16,816 bases of DNA from an uncultured Fusobacterium sp. (GTDB lineage: Bacteria; Fusobacteriota; Fusobacteriia; Fusobacteriales; Fusobacteriaceae): the NCBI GenBank assembly GCA_900543175.1, contig UQQO01000038.1:1-16816 (forward strand), read 5' to 3'. The notes beneath the pieces were generated by a model. The model was given only the letters and a program-made list of their open reading frames with translations, was not told the DNA's origin and searched no databases. Made by a program: the position numbers and the translations under genes. The first letter of the stretch is position 1. Every line of letters begins with the position of its first letter. Positions 1-8,895 of this stretch are shown piece after piece.

Positions 1-91
1 ATAAAAATTATTTTTGTTTTAAAACAAGTTTTTTTGTTCTTTTATTTTCAAATTATTAATACTGTTTTTCTTTGAAATAAAAATTTATTTT

Positions 92-874
92 TTAAATGAT
101 AGAAAAATATTTTAAGGCATTGTATATTCCATCTTCATCAACAGAAGTAGTAATATAGTTAGCTACTTTTTTAACAGCTTCATTTGCATTTCCCATAGCT
201 ACTCCTATACCTACATTTGAAAGCATAGTTATATCATTTTCTCCATCTCCAAAAGCCATTGTTTCCTCTTTAGAAAAGCCATAAAATTCTCTAACTTTTT
301 CAATAGCAACATGCTTTCCTCCACCAGCAGGAATAATATCTGAAAATAGAGGATTCCATCTAGTTAGGTCACAGTTTTTTAGGATATCCATAAAAATATG
401 ATCCTTTTCTGGTGGAATATATGGATTTAATTGAAAAATCTCATTTTCTAAAGCTCTAGAGATATCTTTAACATTAGGAAGTGGAACATTTACACTTTTA
501 AGTACAGTTTTTACATCATCATTAATATGGTTAATATACATATACTCTTTTTCCTCAATAAAAGCACAAGGATAGTTTGAAGTTTTTAAAAATTCTATTA
601 ATTTTACTATATCCTCTCTACATATACTTTTTTTATAAATAACTTTATTATCTGTAAAGCAGTATTGACCATTTAAAGTTACATAACCATCAAATCTTAA
701 TTCATTAATATTATTTCCTAAACCTATAATAGAAGGGTGTCTTCCTGTGGCAATAAATATTTTAATCCCTTTTTCTCTAAGTAAATTTAAAGCATCAATA
801 GTGCTTTGAGGAACTTTGTGAGTTTTAAAACTAACTAAAGTTCCATCTATATCAAAGAAAATAGCTTTTATCAT
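92..874 (-). CDS. Cof-type HAD-superfamily (HAD-IIB) sugar-phosphate/nucleotide phosphatase-like hydrolase
   Basis: Predicted cytosolic Mg2+-dependent phosphohydrolase of 260 residues, the usual length for the Cof/YbiV/YidA group. All four HAD motifs are visible. Motif I is DIDGT, with nucleophile D8 and acid/base D10. Motif II is ATGR with T43. The motif III lysine is K187 in GGGKHVAIEK. Motif IV is GDGEND at 209-214, with metal-binding D210 and D214. The roughly 100 residues between motifs II and III form the C2B-type cap that sets specificity, so the substrate cannot be read from the core. Family members dephosphorylate sugar phosphates, nucleotides or FMN-type cofactors. The ATG at 874 is preceded by AAAGGAGTT at good spacing. 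The gene starts right after a terminator hairpin (898-929) with no room for an ordinary promoter, so it may depend on readthrough. No stem followed by a T run is convincing downstream (1-91). Confidence 0.93.
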   Translation of the reverse strand: MIKAIFFDIDGTLVSFKTHKVPQSTIDALNLLREKGIKIFIATGRHPSIIGLGNNINELRFDGYVTLNGQYCFTDNKVIYKKSICREDIVKLIEFLKTSNYPCAFIEEKEYMYINHINDDVKTVLKSVNVPLPNVKDISRALENEIFQLNPYIPPEKDHIFMDILKNCDLTRWNPLFSDIIPAGGGKHVAIEKVREFYGFSKEETMAFGDGENDITMLSNVGIGVAMGNANEAVKKVANYITTSVDEDGIYNALKYFSII

Positions 875-897
875 TAAAATAACTCCTTTATATTTTT

Positions 898-929
898 AAA
901 AAACAGGCTAATATATATTAGCCTGTTTT
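898..929 (-). terminator. Rho-independent terminator after the small winged-helix-like gene
   Basis: The arms AAACAGGCTAAT (901-912) and ATTAGCCTGTTT (917-928) are perfectly complementary around a 4-base ATAT loop, with one further A-T pair (900/929). Read on the minus strand the stem runs into six T residues, as expected of an intrinsic terminator. It lies 7 bases after the stop codon of the upstream gene and about 9 bases before the ribosome binding site of the HAD gene. Confidence 0.85.
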
Positions 930-936
930 AAAATTC

Positions 937-1251
937 TTATCCTTCTAAAAATTCTTCAAGGTCACATTGACTTCCTAAAAGTTCATAAAAGTTTATTCCA
1001 GTTGTAGTTGTTACCCTTCTAGCTCTAATAAAATCTTTTTCAACTAAGCTTTGAACAGCTTGGTTAATTTCATCTAAAGAATTTTCAGGAAACTTTTCTT
1101 GTAACTCTAATGATGTTAAGTATTTTCTAACTTTTTCTATCTCACTACCATTAGCCATACATCCAAGAATAACCTTTTCTTTTTCAACATATACTTCGCC
1201 TTGAGCTTCAAAGTCAATAAGGGCTCTGAATATCTTTTCTTGTAAGTTCAT
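937..1251 (-). CDS. Small conserved-looking protein of unknown function, possible winged-helix fold
   Basis: I do not recognise this protein of 104 residues. Two ATG codons stand side by side (1254 and 1251). The AAGGAGGT at 1257-1264 lies only about 3 bases from the first but 6 from the second when measured from GGAGG, so I prefer the start at 1251; starting at 1254 adds one Met. There is no signal peptide or membrane segment. The C-terminal half looks like a winged helix: an amphipathic segment (EINQAVQSLVEKDFI) followed by a likely beta-hairpin (RARRVTTTTGINFYELL) and an acidic tail (DLEEFLEG). That fold suggestion is inference from pattern only. The gene follows valS by about 75 bases, has its own candidate promoter there, and ends at a strong hairpin terminator, so it looks like a one-gene transcription unit. 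It could be a small regulator or an adaptor. Confidence 0.8.
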   Translation of the reverse strand: MNLQEKIFRALIDFEAQGEVYVEKEKVILGCMANGSEIEKVRKYLTSLELQEKFPENSLDEINQAVQSLVEKDFIRARRVTTTTGINFYELLGSQCDLEEFLEG

Positions 1252-1283
1252 CATTTACCTCCTTAAAAAACTTTTATATTTCA

Positions 1284-1312
1284 ATTATACAACTTTATAG
1301 AAATTAATAAAG
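1284..1312 (-). promoter_or_regulatory. Candidate sigma-70-type promoter for the small winged-helix-like gene
   Basis: In the 77-base gap between valS and the small gene the minus strand shows a perfect TATAAT (1289 to 1284). A poor -35 (CTTTAT, 1312 to 1307) lies 17 bases upstream. A 7-bp inverted repeat, ACTTTAT (1292-1298) with ATAAAGT (1307-1313), covers the spacer and the -35. In so AT-rich a gap a chance match is quite possible; only the -10 is strong. Confidence 0.4.
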
Positions 1313-1328
1313 TATATTTTTAAAATAA

Positions 1329-3989
1329 TTACATAAAGTTTTTAAGGTTTTCAGTTAGTTTATCCATCTTATCTTGATACTCTTTTTGAATTCTTCTCTC
1401 TCTTTCAAGGATATGAGCAGGAGCTTTAGAAGTAAATCTTTCATCAGCTAATTTAGCATTAACTTTATCAAGATCTTTTTGAACTTTAGCCATTTGATCT
1501 TGGATTTTTTTGATTTCAACTTCAGAGTTAAGAAGTCCAGTAAGAATCATATATACTTCTGAATTTCTAGCTACTCTAAATCCACTTTGCTCAGGTTTAG
1601 CAAGATCTTTTCCAAATTTTAGATCCTCAATCTTAGCTAATTTTGTGATGAATAGATAGTTATCTTCTAGAGTTTTTAATTCCATTTCATCATTAGATTT
1701 TATTACAACTTTAACTTCTTTAGCTGGAGAGATTCCCATTTCAGCTTTTATATTTCTAAGAGATGAGATAACCTCTTTTATATATTCGAAAGAAGTTTCA
1801 ATATCTTTATCTATTATAGATTCATCAGCAACAGGGTAGTTTTGAATCATAATAGAATCTCCTTCAACTTTAATTTTTTGCCAAATCTCTTCAGTTATAA
1901 ATGGCATAAATGGGTGAAGAAGTCTTAATCCAGCTTCAAGTACTGTCCAAAGAACATATTGAGCAGTAGTTTTAGAAGCTTTGTCAGTTTCTTCGTTGTT
2001 GTATAATCTTACTTTTGCAAGTTCAACATACCAGTCACAGAAATCTCCTCTTAAGAACTCATAAACAGCTTTTGCAGCATCGTCTAATTGGAATTTATCA
2101 ATATTAACAGCTACTTCTTGAGCAGTTTCATTTAATCTAGAGAATATCCATTTATCAACAAGTTCTAATTTTAATTCATCTTTATTTACAGATTTTACAT
2201 CGAAGTCTTCAAGATTCATAATAACGAATCTTGCAACGTTCCATATTTTATTTGCAAAGTTTCTTCCCATTTCAAGAAGTTTTTCAGAGAAGTGAACATC
2301 TTGTCCTTGTGATGTGTTATAGATCATAGAGAATCTAATAGCATCAGCACCAAACTCATCAATTAAGTTTAATGGATCTGGAGAGTTTCCTAAAGATTTA
2401 GACATTTTTCTACCAATTTCATCTCTAACGATTCCGTGGAAGAACACGTTTTTGAAAGGAATCTCTTTCATTTCATATAATCCAAACATAATCATTCTAG
2501 CTACCCAGAAGAATATGATATCAGCACCAGTTACAAGTGTTGAAGTTGGATAGAAAGTTTCTAATTCTTTAGTTTTTTCAGGCCATCCCATAGTAGAGAA
2601 AGGCCAAAGAGCAGATGAGAACCAAGTATCAAGAACATCTTCTTCTTGAACTAATTCAACCTCTTTTCCATAGTGTTTAAGAGCCATCTCTTTAGCTTCA
2701 TTTTCATCTCTTGCTACAAATATATATTTGTCTGGTCCATACCAAGCTGGTATTCTGTGTCCCCACCAAAGTTGTCTAGAGATACACCAGTCTCTGATAT
2801 TTTCTAGCCAGTTATAATAGATTTTTTCCATTCTTTTTGGCATAATTTTAATTTCGCCATTTCTAACTACTTCAAGAGCTTTTTGAGCTAAAGTTTCAGT
2901 TTTTACAAACCATTGTTTAGAAACTCTAGGTTCTACAACAGTTTGACATCTATAACAGTGTCCAACATTGTGGTTTAGAGGTTCTATTTTAACAAGAACT
3001 CCAGCAGCTTTCAGATCTTCAACTATAACTTTTCTAGCTTCAAATCTATCCATTCCAGCATATTTAGGGTAGTCATCTACGATTTTAGCATCAGCAGTAA
3101 GCATGTTGATAATAGGAAGATTGTATTTTTTTCCTAGAGCAAAGTCGTTAGGGTCGTGAGCAGGAGTTATTTTTAAAGCTCCAGTTCCAAACTCTCTATC
3201 AACATATTCATCTGCTATAATATCAATCTCTCTTCCAACTAAAGGAAGTATAAGTTTTTTACCAATTAAGTGTTTGTATCTGTCATCTTCAGGGTGAACA
3301 GCAACTGCAACGTCAGCAAGCATAGTTTCTGGTCTTGAAGTTGCAATGATAATATATTCATCAGAATCTTTTACTGGATATTTTAGATGCCAAAGATTTC
3401 CAGCTTTTTCAGCATGTTCAACTTCGTCATCAGCTAGAGCAGTACCACATCTAGGACACCAGTTAACCATATATTCACCTTGATAGATAAGTCCATCATT
3501 ATATAGGTGAACAAAGATCTCTCTAACAGCTTTAGAAAGTCCTTCATCCATAGTAAATCTTTCTCTATCCCAATCAAGAGAAGCACCAATTTTTCTTAAT
3601 TGAGTAGTGATGATTCCACCATGTTTTTCTTTCCATTTCCAAGTTTCTTCAATGAACTTTTCTCTTCCTAAATCTTCTTTCTTTAATCCTTCTTCAGCAA
3701 GTTTTCTTTCTACTTTATTTTGAGTAGCTATTCCAGCATGGTCACATCCTGGAAGCCAAAGAGTATTGTATCCACACATTCTCTTATATCTTACTAATGT
3801 ATCTTGGATAGAGTTATTTAGAATATGTCCCATATGAAGAATACCAGTAACATTTGGTGGTGGAATAACTATAGAATAGCTCTCTTTTCCATCTTCCATT
3901 TTTCCAGCAAAGTACTTTGAATCTTCCCAAACTTTATACCATTTTGACTCAATTTCCTTAGGAGAGTAAGTCTTGTTTAATTCTTCCAT
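1329..3989 (-). CDS. valS: Valyl-tRNA synthetase (class I)
   Basis: This cytosolic enzyme charges tRNA-Val with valine, using ATP. The 886-residue length is normal for ValRS. The class I signatures are present: HMGH at 52-55 after PPPNVTG, and KMSKS at 528-532. The inserted CP1 editing domain is seen from TSRPET (218-222 region) to GTGALKITPAHD, with the conserved editing aspartate at D279; it hydrolyses mischarged Thr-tRNA-Val. Two Cys pairs (C178/C181 and C345/C348) look like zinc-ribbon ligands. The last 65 or so residues, rich in Lys, Glu and Asp, form the C-terminal coiled-coil arm that contacts tRNA. The ATG at 3989 has GGGAGG about 11 bases upstream, rather far. It lies 36 bases after engB, most likely in the same transcript. 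There is no space for a T-box leader in front of it, unlike many Firmicute valS genes. Confidence 0.98.
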   Translation of the reverse strand: MEELNKTYSPKEIESKWYKVWEDSKYFAGKMEDGKESYSIVIPPPNVTGILHMGHILNNSIQDTLVRYKRMCGYNTLWLPGCDHAGIATQNKVERKLAEEGLKKEDLGREKFIEETWKWKEKHGGIITTQLRKIGASLDWDRERFTMDEGLSKAVREIFVHLYNDGLIYQGEYMVNWCPRCGTALADDEVEHAEKAGNLWHLKYPVKDSDEYIIIATSRPETMLADVAVAVHPEDDRYKHLIGKKLILPLVGREIDIIADEYVDREFGTGALKITPAHDPNDFALGKKYNLPIINMLTADAKIVDDYPKYAGMDRFEARKVIVEDLKAAGVLVKIEPLNHNVGHCYRCQTVVEPRVSKQWFVKTETLAQKALEVVRNGEIKIMPKRMEKIYYNWLENIRDWCISRQLWWGHRIPAWYGPDKYIFVARDENEAKEMALKHYGKEVELVQEEDVLDTWFSSALWPFSTMGWPEKTKELETFYPTSTLVTGADIIFFWVARMIMFGLYEMKEIPFKNVFFHGIVRDEIGRKMSKSLGNSPDPLNLIDEFGADAIRFSMIYNTSQGQDVHFSEKLLEMGRNFANKIWNVARFVIMNLEDFDVKSVNKDELKLELVDKWIFSRLNETAQEVAVNIDKFQLDDAAKAVYEFLRGDFCDWYVELAKVRLYNNEETDKASKTTAQYVLWTVLEAGLRLLHPFMPFITEEIWQKIKVEGDSIMIQNYPVADESIIDKDIETSFEYIKEVISSLRNIKAEMGISPAKEVKVVIKSNDEMELKTLEDNYLFITKLAKIEDLKFGKDLAKPEQSGFRVARNSEVYMILTGLLNSEVEIKKIQDQMAKVQKDLDKVNAKLADERFTSKAPAHILERERRIQKEYQDKMDKLTENLKNFM

Positions 3990-4025
3990 CTTTTATAATT
4001 CCTCCCAAAATATAATTTTAAAATT

Positions 4026-4634
4026 TTAAATTTCCTCTTCTTTTTTCTCTTCAGTTGTAATAAGAGATTCAATAAATGCTAATATATCATCTTTTCCCTT
4101 ATCAGTTAATGATGAGTGGAAAAGAACATCATCATTGTGAAATTCAACTTTTTTCTTAATATCTTTCAATAGTTTAAATTTTTCATTATTTGAAACTTTA
4201 TCCATTTTAGTAAATATAATTTTGAATGGTATATCGTGGTGATCTAGATAAACTAGCATATCTATATCCTCTTGACTTGGGATTCTTCTTATATCAAGTA
4301 GGACAAAAACTAGTTTATTTCTAGAACTAGCAATATATCTATCCATAGTTTTTCCCCATTCAACTTTCATCTCTTTTGGAACTTTGGCAAATCCATATCC
4401 AGGAAGGTCAACTATATAAAACTCTTTATTTACACTAAAGAAGTTTATAAGTTGAGTTCTTCCAGGAGTTTTACTTGTTTTAGCAAGTTTTTTTCTACCA
4501 GTTATGCTATTGATTAAAGAGGATTTTCCAACATTAGATCTTCCAACAAAAGCAAATTCCATATTTTTAAGTTGCTCTGGGTAATCTTTTTCATATACTG
4601 CAGATTTAACAAAATCAGCTTGTTTTATTTTCAT
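4026..4634 (-). CDS. engB: Ribosome biogenesis GTP-binding protein EngB (YihA/YsxC)
   Basis: Small essential-type GTPase of 202 residues that acts late in 50S ribosomal subunit assembly. The TrmE-Era-EngA-EngB-Septin G motifs are all visible: G1 GRSNVGKS (31-38), G2 TPGRT (56-60), G3 DLPG (76-79), G4 TKMD (142-145) and a G5-like SSL (174-176). The protein ends in a short Lys/Glu tail (EEKKEEEI), which is not part of the G domain. The ATG at 4634 is preceded by AAGGGGAA at normal spacing. It follows lon by 24 bases. In Bacillus subtilis the same pair occurs (lonA-ysxC), and it is followed here by valS, so this part of the block resembles the Firmicute arrangement. Confidence 0.97.
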   Translation of the reverse strand: MKIKQADFVKSAVYEKDYPEQLKNMEFAFVGRSNVGKSSLINSITGRKKLAKTSKTPGRTQLINFFSVNKEFYIVDLPGYGFAKVPKEMKVEWGKTMDRYIASSRNKLVFVLLDIRRIPSQEDIDMLVYLDHHDIPFKIIFTKMDKVSNNEKFKLLKDIKKKVEFHNDDVLFHSSLTDKGKDDILAFIESLITTEEKKEEEI

Positions 4635-4658
4635 AAAATTCCCCTTTTAAATATTATT

Positions 4659-6962
4659 TTAAGCAAATACTAATTTTTCAACTTCATCATAAGTTTTAAC
4701 AAAGTGAATTTTCATAGTTTTAGCTACTTCTGCTGGAATATCGCTTTCATCTACTCTATTATCTTCAGGTAGAATAACCTCTCTTATTCCAGCTCTATGA
4801 GCTCCAATAACCTTTTCTTTAACTCCACCTATAGCTAATACCTCTCCAGTTATAGTGACCTCTCCAGTCATAGCTATATCTTGTCTTACTTTTCTACCAG
4901 TTAAAACAGATAGAATAGCAGTTACAATTGTAATTCCTGCAGAAGGTCCATCTTTTGGAGTTGCTCCTTCTGGGAAGTGAAGGTGAATATTTTTCTTTTC
5001 AAAAAACTCAGGATTTTCAAGTTTATATTTATCAAGATTAGCTTTAACATAAGTGAAAGCAACTTGAGCAGATTCTTTCATAACATTTCCTAAAGTACCA
5101 GTTAAAGAAAGCTCTCCTTTTCCAGGGATAGCTACACCTTGAACTTCAAGAGTTACCCCTCCGACAGAAGTCCAAGCTAAACCATTTACAACTCCTAGTT
5201 TAGGTTCTTTCTCTTTTAGTTTCTCTGGTCTAAATTTAGGTTTTCCTAAGTATTTTTCTAAGCTACTGCTTTTGATGATAAATTTCTTTTTATCTTGTTC
5301 AACAGCATCTCTAGCTAGTTTTCTACATAGAGTGATAAACTCTCTTTTTAAGTTTCTAACTCCAGCTTCTCTAGTATACTCATCAATTATTTTCATAATT
5401 ACATTGTCAGAGATTTGGATGTCATAATCTTTTAATCCATTCTCCTCTTTAGCTTGTTTAATTAGATATTTTTTAGCTATATGAAGTTTTTCAAATTCTG
5501 TATAAGAAGAGATATTGATTATCTCCATTCTATCTCTTAAAGGAGCAGAAACATTTCTAAGATCATTAGCAGTTGCTACAAAGAAAACTTTTGAAAGATC
5601 AAAAGGCATATCGATGTAATGATCTTCAAAGTGGCTATTTTGCTCAGGATCAAGAACTTCTAGCATAGCTGAAGCAGGATCTCCTTTAAAGTCATTTGAC
5701 ATTTTGTCAATCTCGTCTAGTAAGATAACAGGATTTTTACTTCCAGCATCTTTCATAGCTTTTATAAGTTTACCAGGCATAGAACCGATATAAGTTCTTC
5801 TATGTCCTCTTATTTCAGCTTCATCTCTTACTCCACCTAGTGAAACTCTTACGAACTTTCTACCCATAGCATCAGCAATAGATTTAACTAGGGAAGTTTT
5901 ACCTATTCCAGGTGGTCCAGCAAGACAAAGGATTCCACCTTTCATAGAAGAATTTAATTTTTTAACAGCAAGATAATCTAAAACTCTACTTTTAGCTTCT
6001 TTTAATCCATAGTGATCTCTCTCAAGGATATCATTAGCTTTTTTAAGATCTAATATATCTTTAGTTGTTTTATCCCAAGGAAGATCTAAAACAGTTTCAA
6101 TATAGTTTCTTGATACTGTTGCTTCTGCTGAGAATGGTGGCATTTTAGAAAGTTTTTTCATCTCTGAATCTAATTTCTTTTTAACCTCTTTAGGTAATTT
6201 AGTTTTATTTAGTTTTTCGACTAAATCAAGCATATCTTCATCTTGAGAAAAATCTCCAAGCTCTTCTTTCATAGCATTTATTTTTTCTTTAATATAGTAT
6301 GATTTTTGAGCTTCATTCATCTTAGTTTTTACTTTATCATCAATTTTCTTTTCAAGAGAAGCTATCTCCATTTCACTAGCAAGTAGTTCTAGAAGCTTAA
6401 ATCCTCTATCTTTAACATCAAATATTTCAAGTAACTCTTGTCTAACTTCACTTTTTACAGGAAGATTAGAAGAGATTATATCAAAAGCACTGTTTATATC
6501 TTTGATTCCTTTTAAATTTACTAATAGCTCAGGAGATATTTTTCCTGTTAATCCTACAAATTTTTCAAAGTATCCAATAACTTTTCTATAGATAGCTTCT
6601 GTTTCCTTTGCTTTACCATTAGTACATTTTATAGTTTTATATGTGGCTATGTATTCTGTATCAGTTGTTTCTACATCTTCAATCATAACTCTTTCTTCAG
6701 CTTCAATTAAAACTTTTATATTGTTATTTGGCATTTTTACAATTTGAAGAATATTTACTATTACTCCAATTTTATATATATCATTTGGTAACTCAGGATC
6801 CTCTTTTGAAGGATCTTTTTGCATACCTAAAACCAATTTACTTTTAGAATTTACAGCACTTTCTAGTGTGCTAACACTCTTTGCTCTACCTACATAAATG
6901 GGAGTTACGATACCTGGGAAGATAACTAAATCCCTAGTAGGTAAAAATAATGTTTTACTCAT
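4659..6962 (-). CDS. lon: ATP-dependent protease Lon (LonA type)
   Basis: Cytosolic hexameric AAA+ serine protease that degrades misfolded and selected regulatory proteins. It has 767 residues, close to the family norm. The substrate-binding LON domain fills about residues 1-190, followed by a charged helical region rich in Lys and Glu (about 195-300). The AAA+ module has Walker A GPPGIGKT (349-356) and Walker B VILLDEID (412-419). The protease domain has the catalytic dyad Ser674 in PKDGPSAG and Lys717 in GGVKEK, separated by 43 residues as in E. coli Lon (S679/K722). No membrane segment is present, which separates LonA from LonB of archaea. The ATG at 6962 has AGGAGG about 9 bases upstream. 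Only 12 bases separate it from clpX, so the two are co-transcribed and perhaps translationally coupled. No HAIR, CIRCE or CtsR-like heat-shock operator is visible nearby. Confidence 0.98.
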   Translation of the reverse strand: MSKTLFLPTRDLVIFPGIVTPIYVGRAKSVSTLESAVNSKSKLVLGMQKDPSKEDPELPNDIYKIGVIVNILQIVKMPNNNIKVLIEAEERVMIEDVETTDTEYIATYKTIKCTNGKAKETEAIYRKVIGYFEKFVGLTGKISPELLVNLKGIKDINSAFDIISSNLPVKSEVRQELLEIFDVKDRGFKLLELLASEMEIASLEKKIDDKVKTKMNEAQKSYYIKEKINAMKEELGDFSQDEDMLDLVEKLNKTKLPKEVKKKLDSEMKKLSKMPPFSAEATVSRNYIETVLDLPWDKTTKDILDLKKANDILERDHYGLKEAKSRVLDYLAVKKLNSSMKGGILCLAGPPGIGKTSLVKSIADAMGRKFVRVSLGGVRDEAEIRGHRRTYIGSMPGKLIKAMKDAGSKNPVILLDEIDKMSNDFKGDPASAMLEVLDPEQNSHFEDHYIDMPFDLSKVFFVATANDLRNVSAPLRDRMEIINISSYTEFEKLHIAKKYLIKQAKEENGLKDYDIQISDNVIMKIIDEYTREAGVRNLKREFITLCRKLARDAVEQDKKKFIIKSSSLEKYLGKPKFRPEKLKEKEPKLGVVNGLAWTSVGGVTLEVQGVAIPGKGELSLTGTLGNVMKESAQVAFTYVKANLDKYKLENPEFFEKKNIHLHFPEGATPKDGPSAGITIVTAILSVLTGRKVRQDIAMTGEVTITGEVLAIGGVKEKVIGAHRAGIREVILPEDNRVDESDIPAEVAKTMKIHFVKTYDEVEKLVFA

Positions 6963-6974
6963 AAAGTTGTCCTC

Positions 6975-8225
6975 CTAATTAGTCGTGTTTTTTTCAATAA
7001 CGGCTTTATTAGAATCTAGTACAGCTTCCTCTCCAATAGTAACTTTTGTTATTGTTTCATCAGAAGGAACCTCGTACATAAGTTCTAACATTGTTTGTTC
7101 TATTATAGCTCTAAGTCCTCTAGCACCTATTCTTCTTTCAAGTGCAAGAGTAGCAATTTTCTTTAGAGCTTCTGGAGTAAACTCAAGTTCAACTCCCTCT
7201 AAGTCAAATAATTTTTTATATTGTTTTACAATAGCATTTTTAGGCTCAGTTAATATTTTTATTAGAGCAACTTCATCTAAATCTTGTAAAGTAGTAATAA
7301 TAGGTAATCTTCCAACTAATTCAGGGATTATACCTTGTTTAACAAGATCTTCAGGTAAAACTTTAGCAAAAGTTTCTCCAACTTTCTCCTCTACTTTACT
7401 ATTGATTTCAGCTCCAAAACCTATAACTTTTTTATTTGTTCTAGATTTTATAACTTTTTCAAGCCCTTCAAAAGCTCCACCTACTATAAATAGAATATTA
7501 GTAGTGTCTATCTCTATTAACTCTTGATTTGGATGTTTTCTTCCACCTTGAGGGGGAACTTGTGATTTAGTTCCTTCTATAATTTTTAGAAGTGATTGTT
7601 GAACACCCTCTCCAGAAACATCTCTAGTGATAGAAACATTCTCTGATTTTCTAGCTATTTTATCAATTTCATCAATATAGATAATTCCTCTTTCAGCAGC
7701 ATCAACGTCATAATCTGCAGCTTGTAAAAGTCTTACAAGTACATTTTCAACGTCATCTCCAACATAACCAGCTTCTGTAAGTGTAGTAGCATCTGCTATG
7801 GCAAAAGGAACACTTAAAGATCTAGCTAAAGTTTGAGCTAGAAGAGTTTTTCCAGAACCAGTAGGTCCTATTAAAAGTACATTTGACTTTTGCAATTCTA
7901 CATTATCTTCATCTTTTGCAGAATTTTCTTTATCTAAAATTCTTTTATAGTGGTTGTAAACTGCCACAGAAAGAATTTTTTTAGTTTCATCTTGTCCAAT
8001 TACATATTCATCTAGTTTTTCCTTGATTTCTTTTGGAGTTAAAAGAGAATCTTCTGATAAATCATCATGATGTTTCTCTGCTAATTTTTCGTTAGAAAGT
8101 TCAAGGATATCAAAACAGCTTTCTATACATCTATCGCATATAAGAGCTCCATCTATTCCACTAAATAGTTTAGAAACTTCATCTTCAGTGCTTCCACAGA
8201 AGGAACATCTAGCTTTTTTACCCAT
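6975..8225 (-). CDS. clpX: ATP-dependent Clp protease ATP-binding subunit ClpX
   Basis: AAA+ unfoldase that recognises substrates, unfolds them and feeds them to ClpP. It has 416 residues, normal for ClpX. The N-terminal zinc-binding domain has C7, C10, C30 and C33. The AAA+ domain has Walker A GPTGSGKT (120-127), Walker B IIYIDEID (181-188), the pore loop GYVG (153-156), the RKH loop (229-231) and the sensor-2 GAR (367-369). The IGF tripeptide at 268-270 is the loop that docks into ClpP, which confirms ClpX rather than another Clp ATPase. The ATG at 8225 is preceded by AAAGGAG. Only 17 bases separate it from clpP, so stoichiometric co-expression of the two subunits is likely. Confidence 0.98.
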   Translation of the reverse strand: MGKKARCSFCGSTEDEVSKLFSGIDGALICDRCIESCFDILELSNEKLAEKHHDDLSEDSLLTPKEIKEKLDEYVIGQDETKKILSVAVYNHYKRILDKENSAKDEDNVELQKSNVLLIGPTGSGKTLLAQTLARSLSVPFAIADATTLTEAGYVGDDVENVLVRLLQAADYDVDAAERGIIYIDEIDKIARKSENVSITRDVSGEGVQQSLLKIIEGTKSQVPPQGGRKHPNQELIEIDTTNILFIVGGAFEGLEKVIKSRTNKKVIGFGAEINSKVEEKVGETFAKVLPEDLVKQGIIPELVGRLPIITTLQDLDEVALIKILTEPKNAIVKQYKKLFDLEGVELEFTPEALKKIATLALERRIGARGLRAIIEQTMLELMYEVPSDETITKVTIGEEAVLDSNKAVIEKNTTN

Positions 8226-8242
8226 AATTTCAATCTCCTTTA

Positions 8243-8818
8243 TTATTTTTTAAATACTTGGTCAATAAGACCATACTCTTTAGCTTCTTCAGCTGACATA
8301 TAATTATCTCTTTCAGTATCTTTTAAAATGTCATCTAAAGATTTTCCAGTGCTATCAGCTAAAATTTGTGATAACATCTTCTTTATTCTAAGAATTTCCT
8401 TTGCTTGAATCTCAATATCAGTAGCTTGTCCAGAAGCTCCTCCTAATGGTTGGTGAATCATTATTCTAGCATGTTCTAAGGCAAATCTTTTACCTTTAGC
8501 TCCAGCACCAAGTAATAATGCACCCATACTTGCAGCTTGTCCAATACATACAGTTTGAATATCAGGTTTTATATAGTTCATAGTGTCATAAATAGCCATT
8601 CCTGCTGTTACTACTCCACCAGGACTATTTATATACATTATGATATCTTTATCTGGATCTTCAGCTTCAAGGAAAAGAAGTTGAGCAACAATGGCATTTG
8701 CCACATTGTCATCTATTTCTGTTCCTAAAAATATAATTCTATCTTTTAAAAGTCTTGAGTAGACATCATAAGCTCTTTCAGATCTACCAGTACTTTCAAT
8801 TACTGTTGGGTTATACAT
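8243..8818 (-). CDS. clpP: ATP-dependent Clp protease proteolytic subunit ClpP
   Basis: Serine peptidase that forms the double-heptamer chamber of ClpXP. It has 191 residues, the typical size. The catalytic triad is complete: Ser97 in GQAASMGA, His122 in IHQPLGG, and Asp171 in ERDNYMS, the same positions as mature E. coli ClpP. The oxyanion-region SPGG is at 65-68. The N-terminus ([10 protein letters not shown]) is short, so at most a few residues need be processed. The ATG at 8818 has AAGGAGGT about 8 bases upstream, one of the strongest ribosome binding sites in the window. It is the first gene after the tig terminator and so probably starts the clpP-clpX-lon-engB-valS transcript. Confidence 0.98.
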   Translation of the reverse strand: MYNPTVIESTGRSERAYDVYSRLLKDRIIFLGTEIDDNVANAIVAQLLFLEAEDPDKDIIMYINSPGGVVTAGMAIYDTMNYIKPDIQTVCIGQAASMGALLLGAGAKGKRFALEHARIMIHQPLGGASGQATDIEIQAKEILRIKKMLSQILADSTGKSLDDILKDTERDNYMSAEEAKEYGLIDQVFKK

Positions 8819-8846
8819 AAATCGTTACCTCCTTAAATAAATAGAG

Positions 8847-8875
8847 AATATACTAAAAGAAAAATTAAGTTAGAA
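8847..8875 (-). promoter_or_regulatory. Candidate promoter for the clpP-clpX-lon-engB-valS transcript
   Basis: A promoter is expected in the 125-base gap between the tig terminator and clpP. The best -10 I see on the minus strand is TATATT (8852 to 8847), five of six matches, with a weak TTCTAA (-35, 8875 to 8870) at 17 bases. The predicted start lies about 20 bases before the clpP ribosome binding site. I searched by eye for CIRCE (TTAGCACTC with inverted partner) and CtsR-type direct heptads and saw neither. The exact hexamers are uncertain; the need for a promoter in this gap is better supported than its position. Confidence 0.35.
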
Positions 8876-8895
8876 TATTTTCCAATTATTCAAGT

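Noticed and set aside
1..91. Possible terminator or palindrome after the HAD gene (TTGTTTTAAAACAA at 14-27; AACAA/TTGTT pair)
   Set aside because: The palindrome leaves no loop and all stems are short and nearly pure A-T, with no T run suitably placed after a stable stem. I see no gene in this edge segment either.
3990..4025. T-box or other riboswitch leader for valS
   Set aside because: Only 36 bases separate engB from valS, far too few for a T-box; valS is instead read from the upstream genes.
6985..7527. Plus-strand open frame of 180 codons opposite clpX
   Set aside because: It lies wholly antisense to the clearly coding clpX, is rich in Ser, Ile, Thr and Phe as expected of a complementary-strand shadow, and has no recognisable domain.
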